From contig JAGMVK010000007.1 of assembly GCA_020747065.1 (NCBI GenBank), positions 2,108,001 to 2,172,000 on the forward strand: a DNA stretch of 64,000 nucleotides, given 5' to 3'. The DNA is from Cadophora sp. MPI-SDFR-AT-0126 (Eukaryota; Ascomycota; Leotiomycetes; Helotiales; Ploettnerulaceae). How positions within the stretch are numbered: position 1 is the stretch's first letter; every line of letters starts with the position of its first letter. Of the stretch, positions 11,469-22,564 are shown piece after piece. A program made the position numbers and the translations under genes. A model generated the notes under the pieces. It was given only the letters and a program-made list of their open reading frames with translations. It was not told the DNA's origin and did no database searches.

Positions 11469-12610
11469 TCATGGCTCAACCTTCTCCAGCGCCTCTTCCG
11501 TCCACTCCCACAACTTCTTCGCCAAACCTTCGTCCTTGGCCGTACTATTCAACTTATTATTACACAGCACCCCGACTGGCTCATAATACCCTCCAGTCAC
11601 CAACTCTGACTTCTTCGCCCCAGCAGCAGCCCAAATCTTTCTCGAAACACATATCAGCACTAAGTCTTCTGGAATGGGAGTTGGTAAAGAGGAGATGGAG
11701 ATTCGAACCTGATTTAACGCCCCCTCGTCCTCCGCTACCTTGGATACTCCCCGAAACCAATTTTCAATAGTCATGAATGCCGTCGAACTAGGTTTCTGCC
11801 CGGCAAGCATTGCTGTCGCCACAATACCAGGATGCAGAGATACTGTTGTAATGCTCGGGAACCTTTTTGCAAGCTCTCTAGCATAAATAAGATTCGCCAG
11901 CTTGCTCTGTCTGTACGCAGCAATCGGATCAGCTGTTTCCTCACCACTGTGTTTATCCTTCCACGGATGGTTAATAGGCACATACTGGTAAGTGAAATTC
12001 TTCTCCCACCAGCCATCCTGCTTCGTTGTCAACTTCTCAAACAGAATCCCCCCTTTCTGAGTGATAATCCAGCTCCTGGAAGATAAGATCACAATCCTAA
12101 CATCCGCATCTGGTTCCATCGCCGTGTTTAACAGAACTGGTAACAATTGCCTGATCAACATGGCATGACCGAGATGATTCGTTGCGAAGTGGATCTCATA
12201 TCCATCTACGCTCCGCGCAGATGGATTCTCTGCTATGCCAGCGTTACACATCAGGATATCGAGTCGATTGTGTGTGAATTTCTTGCATGCTGCATGCACG
12301 GATGTGAGGGACGAGAGGTCCATTTCTAGGAATGTAAGAGATGCTGATGGTGTTGACTTCTTGACCTCATCGATAAGTTTGAATGCCGCTTGAGCATTAC
12401 GCCCGCTGAAATAGATGTGTTCTGGATTGTGTTGGGCGAAGGCATGGACAGATGCTGCTCCCAATCCAGCTGTTCCTATTTGTATCACGTAAGTCAGAGT
12501 CGTATAAGATAGGAGAAGTATGTACCTCCGGTGATGAAAACCACCTTGCCGGCGAGAGAAGCAATATCATCGTCAATGTTGAAGCTCACGAATCCGCTCT
12601 TGTTAGGCAT
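11469..12610 (-). CDS. Short-chain dehydrogenase/reductase (retinol-dehydrogenase-like)
   Basis: Three exons (12610-12526, 12475-11709, 11636-11469) give 339 aa. The first junction rebuilds the dinucleotide-binding motif TGGTAGLGAA. Further family motifs are DILMCNAGIA (NAG), ILSSRSW (catalytic Ser) and the YRQSK catalytic Tyr216/Lys220, followed by SLHPGIVAT. This is a classical NAD(P)-dependent SDR of the RDH/WWOX-like fungal group; the substrate is unknown. The second intron is 72 nt, has no stop and is a multiple of three, so reading straight through would add 24 residues between LNQ and IWAAAG. The spliced form matches the usual family spacing. The N-terminus has no signal peptide, so a cytosolic enzyme is likely. 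Confidence 0.88.
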
Positions 12611-13651
12611 CTTGGCGGCTGAGAGGTAAAAACTTCGGGAAGTCCGTTCAAAATCATGACATGGAGGTACACATTGACTCTGTTGAAATTCCCCAGCAGC
12701 TCTATCTAAAGTTCCTCTGCCGTGCCGCTCGTCTATCGTATTTCCCAGGCTTTCTACCAATTGCTGAGAAGAGGTCGGCCATATATTGACCAATGAGAGC
12801 GGGTCTCTCGTAAATGTATCAATACTTAGTTGCTTGAGCATGGTCCAAACGTCATTCTGAACTTCAATGGTCATTTCAGGTACTAACCCAAGGTGGGTGA
12901 TCCTTTCTATTCCAATACATTCATAGTCCGTCGCTTTGTCACGCCGTACCGAATGCTGGAGTTCCAGGTTAGTCACTTCTGAACTGCATTAGCAGCGACT
13001 GCTTCCGTACAGCCAGCCGCTTTCAAAGTCGGCTTCCTTTCCAAACTCACTGGATTATTGGCAGTCCCACCTAAACGGCAAGGCTAAGCGAGATATCATG
13101 TGACTAAGGAGCGCCAAGCACATCTCGACGTCGACAGAATGAACTTGAATCATCTTGAAGATTAGCAGCGTAATGTACAGATGTTACTACACCAGCCGTT
13201 CGAAAATTGGCTTCCTTTCTGCCTTAGCCTCAAATTTCTTAAACCCATTTGGCAAATTGCCACAGGTGTTAGTAGCACGTGACGAGGCAATGTCGTCGTG
13301 ATCTCAAATTGACATCCTCGCTCATTCGCCAGTCATTGTTTACGAAAGAACTACCCACAACACTCTCTATCGAATAGGTGAACGCAAGGCCAGCCATGTA
13401 CCCATAGATTCAACAATGTTGTTGCAGTGACTTCTTTTGATTGACAGGTCTTCCGCGCTTATCAAGCATGCATATGATGCATTCCAACATAATCGCCGCA
13501 AGGCTGCATCGCCACGAACTACGTCAACCTCAATACAACCTGTCTTTCTACCCATTGATAGCTTCATTCGCATGCTGTCTCCGCAGCCTGGCATCATTTT
13601 TCGACAACCATCCCTAACACACCTTGAATCTGGTCGTCAGTGGTCGAAACC
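12611..13651. other. Divergent intergenic region with a degenerate direct repeat
   Basis: Shared promoter region of the dehydrogenase (-) and the HET gene (+). Two diverged copies of a segment beginning ccagccg and containing ggcttccttt lie at about 13012-13105 and 13191-13280; see findings. No coding potential recognised. Confidence 0.5.
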
Positions 13652-14891
13652 ATGCGGCTGCTGAGGTGTGGCCCAGATGGCGAGCTCAGCTTTGCTGAGT
13701 TCTTCGATGCCTATAGTATACCTGAGTATGCAATACTTTCACATACTTGGGAGGCAGATGAGGTCACCTACAAAGACTTTGAAGACGGAACTGGCAAGGA
13801 TAAGACTGGGTACAAAAAGATTCGCTTCTGCGCAGAGCAGGCTGCCTATGATAGCCTACAATACTTCTGGGTAGACACCTGCTGTATCGATAAGTCGAAT
13901 AGTACTGAGCTACAGGAGGCTATCAATTCAATGTTTCGTTGGTATCACGATGCTATTAAATGTTACGTCTATCTATCAGATGTTTCGTTACCTCTGGTCG
14001 ACACGTCTATTGGCCCTACTGAGGCTTGGGAAATATCATTCAGGGGCAGTCGATGGTTCACTCGAGGCTGGACGCTGCAGGAGCTTATTGCGCCGGTATC
14101 AGTCAAATTTTATTCTATAGATGGGCAATTCCTGGGCGACAAGGTATCACTGAAGCAAATCATCTTCGAGATAACAGGTATCCCTATTAAAGCTCTTCAA
14201 GGGACCCCTTTGTCTGTTTTCAGTGTCGAGGAAAGAATGGCATGGGCAAAGCCTCGTCAAACTAGACGTGATGAGGATATTGTCTACTCGCTACTTGGTA
14301 TCTTCGACGTCCATATGCCGATGATATACGGCGAAAGAAGAGAGCATGCCCTCAAGAGACTCTACAAGGAGATTGGAAAATCGCCGAATGGTACGTTCAG
14401 AACATAACATCCGAAACAAAAGCTAAATAGCACACAAAGGACTTGCAATTTCTCCGGCAGACAACCAGTACCTTGCCTCACCGGCTCACGGCATTAATTG
14501 CAGCCAGTGCAACAAATCTTTCGGCAGCCAGAAAAGCCTCACGCAACATCTTAGCTCATTAATTCACCACGTGAATTGCGCTAAGTGCAACAAACCCTTC
14601 AGAAACCAGAGCGACCTTAACCAGCACCTCAGCTCGTCAGCTCATGGCTTGAATTGCAAGAAGTGCCAGATGTCCTTTCTCAACCAGAGCGCCTTTGACG
14701 AACATCTTACCTGGTCGGCTCATATCTTTGATTGCAGACAGTGCAACAAACCCTTTGGCAGCCAGAGTGCCCTTGACAGTCATCTAAGCTCGGCAGCTCA
14801 TGGTTTGGATTGCCATATGTGCAATAAATCTTTTTCCAGCCAAATCGCCTTCGCGCAGCATCTCTTGTCACCTACCCACGGCTTCATCTAG
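13652..14891 (+). CDS. HET-domain protein with five C-terminal C2H2 zinc fingers
   Basis: Exon 1 (13652-14390) encodes a HET (heterokaryon incompatibility) domain. Its canonical blocks are AILSHTWEADEVTYKDF, YFWVDTCCIDKSNSTELQEA and SRWFTRGWTLQELIAP, with ERMAWAKPRQTRRDEDIVYS and MPMIYGERREHAL after them, as in HET-E/HET-D-like proteins. The exon-1 frame ends 17 nt into a 40-nt intron (donor gtacgt, acceptor aatag). Removing it continues in frame through exon 2 (14431-14891), giving 399 aa. Exon 2 carries five perfectly periodic 26-aa fingers, each C-x2-C-x12-H-x5-H (14496-14885). HET domains trigger growth arrest or cell death on recognition of non-self; the fingers sit where NACHT, WD or ankyrin sensors usually occur. 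If the intron were not used, the product would be a 251-aa HET protein with a separate zinc-finger ORF. The exact in-frame join favours fusion. Confidence 0.78.
14496..14885 (+). repeat. Five tandem 78-bp C2H2 zinc-finger repeats
   Basis: Period of 26 codons with no length variation. Each unit reads (N/D)C-x2-C(N/Q)..F..Q....H(L)....H, with invariant Cys and His and variable residues between Phe and the first His. DNA similarity between units is moderate, so the array is old or diversifying rather than freshly duplicated. Confidence 0.85.
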
Positions 14892-15788
14892 CATCACCGC
14901 TCTTCCGGGTCCTAAAGATTACTAGTGTTGAGTTAGTAGCAAACTCAACTCTTAGTAGTATTAGCAAACAGAAAATCATAGAATGACTGAAGAAGGAAGT
15001 AACGGCGGGGTGGCATATATAGAGTAAGGAGATCAGAGAGTCCTAATTACAGGTAAGCTATATATAATCGAGTAAAGCGTGCTCACCTACAGGCAAGCAT
15101 TGTAGCCTCTCGGTTTAGATAGTTTATTTGTTGTCAGATCTACTCCAGCTACCGCTATAAAAGCGTATGTTCTCGACAATGGAGCCTTCTCACAGTAAAA
15201 TCTATGTACCACGTTTCTAATATTCCGAACGGTCAAGCTCTGTAGCTAGGTACAAACAAAAAGCTAATTCTCTGGCCATTGTAAGGTATAGTCATTTACA
15301 AAATCGGCTCCCTCTTCACACGTCCTCATCTACCGTATCAAAGGGGGTTTTCGATTTATCATTCGATCGACAACAAGCGATTATGGTACCTGAGCTTTGT
15401 CAGTGAGCCAAGCACAGCGTCGAAAGAATGAAATTAGAAGATATGTAACGGTTCTACATATACGCCACCTTTTAAACCTATACTGGACAAATCTACGGGA
15501 CTAGCTTGGAGTAAGAGCCTTTTATATCAGTAGCACGGTAGACTAATGTTGTATTAGTAAATTGACATCGCAGCGATCCGCTAAAACTTTAACGAGAGGA
15601 CAGCTTGGTTTAGCGCTTCCAGCATGTAATCATGTAATGACCCCATTTCCCACCTTCTCGTTCAAGGTGTATCAGCAAGTCTTCATAATTAAAAATTTAA
15701 TATGGAGACTTACAATTGAAACATTCTCCGTTTCGGTATGTACATCTGTCCGCAAAATGGCCAAACTTGTTGCCTAACAAATGTGGAG
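14892..15788. other. AT-rich spacer in the accessory island
   Basis: No gene recognised. Just after the zinc-finger stop, 14927-14949 forms a perfect 8-bp inverted repeat (gttgagtt / aactcaac) around a 7-nt loop. This could help end or stabilise the transcript, but that is inference. Confidence 0.45.
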
Positions 15789-16650
15789 TCAGCACAGCAA
15801 GCATTTCTGCAAGGGGGTGAAATGTTTACAATTATAGCATGGCCCAATGCGGTGCTTGTAAATTTTGTTCTCCTCCCTAGTATTTCCATTAAAGCACTCC
15901 TCATCGCTGTCTTCCTCCTCTTCATTATCCTCCTCTATCTGCATGTAGTCCAGATCGATATTTTCTGACGTCTCAAGTGATCTATGCATACCATAATGTA
16001 CTACAAGTTATATTAACTACAACTTCTTTTCCGCCAGATTACGGATTTGACGTACCATTGTAATTGTTGCCAATGACCATAATGCCAGAACCAGAGTTCT
16101 GGTGACCAGTCCAGGAGTTGTTGTGCTGAATGCCACCCCCAGTGTTGTTATTCTGAGCACCACTACCATAGTGTGCGTACACAGGCATTTGTTCGAAATT
16201 ATCAGGGAGGGAGGGATCCATCTTCGTTGTTACGGGAAGGGAAGGAACCAGTTAGTACCATTAGTACTATTAGTCAGCACCACACCACCCTTAAGGGGAT
16301 GGTTACGTAGATAAAATAAGAACTAGACTTCACACACATTTTGAAATGGTACCCTTGACATTCGTCACCTCCTCAATAGCCTTTGCCAACTGTACTTTCG
16401 TTCTTAGGGTTGTCACTTCTAGAAACCTCGTCGCGAAGAGCTACAAGTTGTCTAGAATCCCCCTAACGAAATCTTCTACACAACTACCTTTTCCAATAGT
16501 CCGGGCAGCTTTCACATATCAATTCCACCTTGATTCACCCTCTTCTGGCATGACCTTATTAAATAACTCCTGCAGCTGTCTAGCTTGTACTTTGCAGTCT
16601 TCCAAGGTAGGCGTAAATATAGTCACCGTGACCGTGTCTACTGTCTTGAC
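15789..16650 (-). pseudogene. Broken SesA-type (NLR-associated N-terminal domain) gene with a Gly/Asn-rich tail
   Basis: Reading the minus strand from about 16650, one frame gives LEDCKVQARQLQELF, then YVKAARTIGKG, VEDFVRGILDNL and KVQLAKAIEEV. This is the pattern of the C-terminal half of the SesA domain found on fungal NACHT/STAND proteins and effectors. Two stops interrupt it: TGA just before YVKAA and TAG just after GILDNL. Further on (16221-16039) a frame encodes SLPDNFEQ followed by YGSGAQNNNTGGGIQHNN, the Gly/Asn-rich tail typical of stand-alone SesA-like proteins. A possible GTACGT intron joins it to an acidic end (to about 15789). The first half of the domain is missing. Both stops could come from single C-to-T changes (CGA to TGA, CAG to TAG). 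I regard it as a decayed gene. Confidence 0.55.
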
Positions 16651-17069
16651 GTATCTCTCTGCATCTTAGAGGAAGCCGATTTTGTAAGCGACTATATCGA
16701 GAGAAAGGATCTCACAAGAGTTCGTTTCCAATAGAGCTAAAGTATGATTGGAGATAAGCTGAGTCAGAAAGCCAATATGAGATTCTTGCGAGGATACAGG
16801 TAGGCCTGGGTAAGGGCTAGGTATCTTTGAGCGAGGCTTGGGTATAATAAACATTTCGAGTTGGTCCCATACTAGGAATTGAAGATAACATCAAGTCAAT
16901 ATATCTGCCTGCTCTGAGTTTATATCATTTATCATGTCCGAGATGGGAAAAAATCTGGGGCTATCAGAGTACAATTTTGGGCCGCCCAGTTGCTAAGCCG
17001 GCGGACTTCAGTCACTTACATATCCTCCTTGGCATGAGAAATTTATCATTCCAAACTAGTCAACTGTCC
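16651..17069. other. Spacer between the SesA remnant and the P450
   Basis: AT-rich DNA with no recognisable coding exon. The missing first half of the SesA domain would be expected here, but I cannot find it. Confidence 0.4.
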
Positions 17070-18766
17070 CTAATTGTACCTCTTCGTAATCCTCACCAAG
17101 AAATCCTCATTCGCATCCGAGACCCCCGCACCCGCGTGCTTCTTAGGTTCCTTAGGTACCTTCCACCGCACCTCACCTCCTACTCCTCCCTGAATCTTCT
17201 CCCCTACCGGTTCAATATCCCACTCCCTCAGCACCGTCGCGATAAACAGAAACACCTCTTGCTTAGCCAGAAAGCGTCCAGGACAGTGCATGTGCCCGCC
17301 ACCAAACGGGTAGTACCCTTTCGGCGTTTTGAACCCCTCCTTTAGCCATCTCTGCTCATTGAAGTCCTGCGCGTCGTCGCCCCATATATGTGGTGAGCGA
17401 TGCACGAAGTACAATGGGCTCATGAGGCGATCACCGGCCTTGATTGTCTTGTCTCCGATTACAGTGGTTGATTCGCAAGTGCGGACGACTGAAGAGCTGG
17501 CATAAAGCCTGAGAGCTTCGTGCCACGTCGCGGTGGCAAGAGGACAACTATTCATAAGGTGACTTATAGAGAAAGTGTTCGTGGCCAAGTCGAAGGCAAG
17601 ATTTGTCTCGTCACGAATTTTTTGTGTCAATGATGGCGAGCAGAGAATATGTGTGAGAGTCCAGAAGAACAACCGCCCTGGGTTGAGGTGGACCGCCCAG
17701 AGCATAATAATAGCAGAGGCCGCAGTATCGTGGGCTGTCAACCCTATTTTCCGCTGATCGGATTGCATGAAATCGAATAGCCAATTGAGGTTTGGACGTT
17801 GTGTCGGATCGAGGGCGAAGTACTTCATCAAGGGTTGAACCAAGACTTCTTCAGCTTGAAACAAATCTTTGGACAAGAACTTCGGATGTCCGTATGGAAT
17901 TTTCCAGCTTAGATCTTCCCAGTCGAGATAATTTTGCACAAAATCTGGATCAATGTCGAAGATCTCGGGACCTAGGAAAGCTTTTGTCCCTGCATCTGCG
18001 AGTACGTATCGTCCCCATCTGACGAGGTTGACCAAATCACCATCATTCCTGGATCCCGCTACAGCGACGCGTGGATCAGAAACATAGACAGGAACGAGGT
18101 GCTTGATATGCTCCATGAAGATTTTAGAGACAGCTTCCATCTTCGCTCCTGGCTGCAATGCATCTTTCATCCATTTCTCTTGCAGACTGACCAGTCGCCT
18201 TTTGGCCGGATTTTCCTTTACAAAGTGCGGTGCGTCGCTATCACCTCCCTTCCAGAGCTTAGCAGGATTGTCTTCGAATGCTAGACTATAGCGTGAAGGT
18301 GATATCCCAAATGCTTCTATGATGCCTATCATGTAGAAGTCGAAGGTAAAGGATTTAGGGTCGTTCCACATGGCTTTTATGCCGTCAGGGGTTCTGATCA
18401 CAATAAGCCTTTTGCCGCCGATGTACAGAGCGAACGGGAAATCGCCAGGGAGGCGCTTACTGATGTGATTATTAGTATGTGTATCTATTTCGCCATTTGG
18501 CAGGTGTGCGAAGGCTTCTGGACTTACCCGCCGTTTTCCACGAGTTGTGTTCGATTCCAAAGCCATGAGATTGTGTGGCCGATGAGAGGAAGGGCATATG
18601 GCAGTACCACAGGGTCTTGAGGTCGTAGTTTGGGTATGATAGTGAAGGTCCAGACTCGCCATATCAGCCAGAGTACCAGAATGAAAATAGCCAGAGAACT
18701 CGGATTGAAAGCTTTCAGAGAGAGATAGAATTGTCCGAAACAGGGGCCGAGACTTTGAGACAGCAT
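17070..18766 (-). CDS. Cytochrome P450 monooxygenase
   Basis: Two exons (18766-18528 and 18459-17070) give 542 aa. The N-terminus has one hydrophobic anchor (LAIFILVLWLIWRVW) followed by the proline-rich hinge and LPLIGHTISW, which places it on the ER membrane. The junction rebuilds ENGGKRLPGDFPFALYIGGK. The I-helix oxygen-binding segment reads AHDTAAS, the K-helix ExxR is EALR (394-397), and the haem loop is FGGGHMHCPGRFLA with Cys472 as ligand. Family features such as the short I-helix motif resemble fungal P450s related to the CYP7/CYP8 (sterol 7-hydroxylase/prostacyclin synthase) branch, but the substrate cannot be told. A longer frame starting at 18833 reads through the intron in another phase and is not the protein. 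There is no adjacent reductase or biosynthetic backbone gene. Confidence 0.92.
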
Positions 18767-21003
18767 CCTGAAAGATACAGCAGGTAGTAATTAGTAGTGA
18801 GAGCTTGATGAATCTAAGGTTAAATAATGTCAATGGAGAAGTTATATTTTGGTACAGATAATCGAAATTAGCTCACTTATATACTCCAGATAGAGGGTTG
18901 AATAAACTGAGGAATGTTGAGAGGGAATTTGTATTTTGTAGTTGTCCCGTGCCTTAGTATTGTCTCTAGCGACACAGAAGTTCTAACCATTCTACCTTCC
19001 CGTTCCAATCCTTGCTCTTTAAGGTCTTTGTGCATCTCCCCTCCCACTCCGTTCAAACTGACAACGCCAAGAGGCTTGGAACTTCTCGTACTGGTGGAAT
19101 GCTGTTTGTAACGTCCATTAATATTGTTCCAGGGTCCACAAAGAACCAAAATATCAGGGAGCTTGGGATCCCAGTTCAAAAAGCATTGAAGGCTCTAATA
19201 GGACAGGAGGTCCACATTCCAGAATTTATTGACACATTCGGGTTTGGAAGTATGCTTTCAACTTTTCTGGGATGTGTAAAGGGTTAAAACAAGGCTCTCT
19301 GAACTGGCCTCGGTACCTGGTAACAGCGGCCCAATTCGCAGAGATGAATTCAGTAGCAAGTCATTACCTGAATTATTTCATCATAACCATGTGAAGTAGC
19401 TGACTTCTGTATTTGCACCTTGAGAAAAAGTCTGGCCAAGCAGTCACTTCTCGGGCATCACGATTCACGAACCACTTTTCACTCCTTAAAAATATGCTTC
19501 AGTCGTCCTTATTCATTCACTCTGCTATACACTAGTCTTTGTACCTTACAGAACTCGATATATGCCCCATCAGAACTCCCAGAACCTCTTTCTTCAAGTC
19601 GAACTACTCTACCACCTTTCGCACGTGGCGTGTTGCCTGGAGAGGCTTCGACGATGGTGCGACCAGGCCATACTGCTTAGAATGGCCAACAGCATAGAAA
19701 GATTGAAGTATCTGGCCCAGTATCCAGCTTCACGATCGTCCGACGGTCGGACGAACGATTTGTTGTCAAACTCCTCACCATCGTCTCAAGTTCAGACAAA
19801 AGAAGTAACAGTAGCTTTGTTGCGCCACGTCCCTGCGTTATTAAAGCATCACATGTATCCATTCTTTTCAATCATCGTAACTCATCTTATCGTTTCAGAT
19901 ATTCTGAAATTGGCGGTGAATGAGAGTCTAGAGAGGAAAGTGGAAGATGCAGTGGATTGTTTACATGCCACTCGCTTAGCCATTTCATCCCTCTCCTCCC
20001 GTACTACTCCTAACGACAAAGCAAAGGCAACAAATAGAGGTCGAGTTTTGATGTCTTCTGATTTCATGAATCGGCATTAACAGCTATGGTTGATGCATGC
20101 TGATGAAGGGGATCGAAACTATTTCCAAGAAAATCCGTGCCGTCGGATTTTCAGACAAGAAACGCTTGGGATGACTTGTATTTTATGAGATGAACGAATC
20201 GAGAATAAACACATCCAGAATCAACTCCAGGCTAGAAACTCAAAGTTATCATTCCCTCCATGTCCGATTGATGGCAATGAAGTTAACCCGATTCCGAGAA
20301 ACGAGAAATCCACGTCCATCCAGTCCCCCGCACCGCACCGCACCCGCACCAGCTCGCTTCGCTCGGCAAAAGCATACCGCTGAATCAGCTCCACCACACC
20401 CGCACCAGCACCTCAAACCTCGACATCGCCGAAGACCACCTTCTTCTCCGAAGCTCGTTCGCTCGTTCGCATCGGCATTAACATGCGCGTTGCTATACAT
20501 CTTGTATGGGTATGACGTCGGTCGCACAAGGTGCTATTCGCTGCTTTGCCTTTGCTTCATGGCTTTGTAAGCTAAATTTCATTACCTTGCGTACGCCCGG
20601 TTTTGCAGTGGTCGCAATTCTCTGTCTGTTTGCTGTTTGAGCTTTTCCTGTTGATTCGAGGCGGCGTCGGCGATAGCTGGGGTTCGTGATGTCCGATCCG
20701 GTTCTCTGATTGAATTATGGCGAGGCGTCGTGGAAGAAGGTCTTGGAACAGTATGCAGTGTAAGGATGATGGCACGATGAGCTCAACCAGGTTGACCATT
20801 TTCCTTAATCCACAGGATAATTGCTTTGGTATATAAGTTGAGGAAGTCTCCTTGGGAAGTGCTGGATCGGAACACAGCATCGCATCAATCACATCGCATC
20901 GATATCCAGTTCAGCTACTTAAGCAAGCAGAAGTCTCATCTACCTTTATCACCATCACCCATCTAAGAAACATATCCCCACACAATCAACACAACCCACC
21001 CAA
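18767..21003. other. Divergent intergenic region, one weak ORF
   Basis: Shared 5' region of the P450 (-) and the reductase (+), 2.2 kb. A frame at about 19679-20080 (+) starting MANSIERLKYLAQYP is open for 133 codons and has a protein-like amphipathic stretch, but no recognisable domain and no upstream exon I can join. It may be a gene fragment; I do not call it. Confidence 0.4.
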
Positions 21004-22193
21004 ATGTCTTCAACATCCTCCACCCAAACCGGCACCGGTAAAACCGTCCTCATCACAGGGGGATCCGGCTACGTCGCAGCCCACGTCCTCAACTCCTTCC
21101 TCTCACGAGGATACCACGTGCGAACGACAGTCCGCAGCCAAGCGTCAGCAGAGAAAGTCAAGCAATCGCACAAGAAATACATCGACCAGCTCTCCTTCGC
21201 CATCGTAGAAGATGTAGCAACTCCTGGAGCTCACGATGAAGCTGTGAAGGGTGTGGACGGTGTGATACATACTGCTTCTCCATTCGTAAGTGCTCACGCT
21301 ACCTTGCTCCTCTCCTGTCCTCGCTTCCCCTCCCTCTCCACCTCCTCGTCACCTCGCTACCATACCCGTACCCGAAAGCAAAGTCAACAATGTCGTTACA
21401 AAGTACTAACACCCCACCCTAGCAAATGACCGTCGCCTCCAACAAAACCGACCTCCTCGACCCCGCCATAAACGGCACCCTCTCCCTCCTAACCTCCATC
21501 CAAGCCCACAACCCCTCCATCCACCGCGTCCTCATCACCTCCTCATTCGCCTCCATCATCGACCTCTCCCTCGGCACCCGCCCAGACTACACCTACACGG
21601 AAGCGGACTGGAACCCCATCAGCTACGCCGAAGCCGCGGATCAGAAGACGCCCGGTGCAGTCGCGTACTGCGCATCCAAGACGTTCGCCGAGCGCGCAGC
21701 ATTTGATTTTGTTGAGGAGAAGAAGCCGAATTTCGAGATCACGTCGCTGTGTCCGCCGATGGTGTATGGGCCCGCTGCACACACGGTGTCGAGCCTTTCG
21801 CATCTCAACACTTCGTCGGCGGATATCTACAGACTGATGGATGGGTCCACGAAGAGCGTGCCGGATACGTCATTTTACGCATTTGTAGATGCGCGTGATT
21901 TGGGAGAGGCGCATGCTCTGGCTTACGAGAAGGAGGAGGCGAAGGGACAGAGGTATTTGCTTGCTAGTGGTGGGTACACGTATCAGCAGGTGTGCGACAT
22001 TATTCGGCGAGAGTTTCCTGAGAAGAGGGACTTGGTTCCCGAGGGGGTTGAGGGTGAGGCATTTCCGGATGTTTATAGAGTGGATAATGGGAAGGCGAGA
22101 AGGGAGTTGGGGTTGGAGTTCAGGGGGTTGGAGGAGACGATTGGGGACATGGTAAAAGACTTTATTGAGATTGAGAAGAGGGTAGGTGCTTGA
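21004..22193 (+). CDS. NAD(P)-dependent reductase, dihydroflavonol-4-reductase/Gre2-like (extended SDR)
   Basis: Two exons (21004-21285, 21423-22193) give 350 aa. The Rossmann motif TGGSGYVAAH is at residues 18-27, VDGVIHTASPF precedes the intron, and VLITSSFASI and YCASK (Tyr176/Lys180) provide the catalytic Ser-Tyr-Lys. CPPMVYGP and YAFVDARDLGEAHALAY complete the signature of the DFR/cinnamoyl-CoA-reductase/yeast Gre2 family. Members reduce ketones and aldehydes such as methylglyoxal, isovaleraldehyde or polyketide intermediates with NADPH in the cytosol. The 137-nt intron is pyrimidine-rich with a CTAG acceptor. The start is the first ATG after a CA-rich leader. Confidence 0.92.
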
Positions 22194-22564
22194 GTTGTTG
22201 GTTTGAGTGGATAAAAGTCATTCTTGCTGCCATCGCTTCATATTGAAATTCGATTTTTCTTATCTGCGTAGCACGCTCGTCACTTTCCCAATTCATGAAT
22301 CCGTCCCTTTGATGTTCACTTCTCATCATTCATTCATTTTATCCCCCTGAGTTAATCAAGGTCGGATATCTCTATAGACATGTATGGACTTTTCTGCCAG
22401 ATATCTTTGAACGCCACTGTTGAAAGATGCAATGCCAGCACGTTGAATGTGCCCTCAGTTCCCTTCCATTCGCCAATGCTGTTAAGAGCCGTAAAATGTT
22501 CAACGCCAATCCCAGGATATTCTATAGATGACAAGGAAATAGGAGTATGTCTATTCTATATCGT
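22194..22564. other. Convergent 3' spacer
   Basis: Spacer between the reductase (+) and C1-THF synthase (-) stop codons. AT-rich and presumably 3' UTRs. Nothing else seen. Confidence 0.5.

Noticed and set aside
18531..18833. Longer P450 N-terminus from 18833
   Set aside because: It reads exon 1 and the intron in the wrong phase. The 18766 start supplies a proper membrane anchor and a clean splice.
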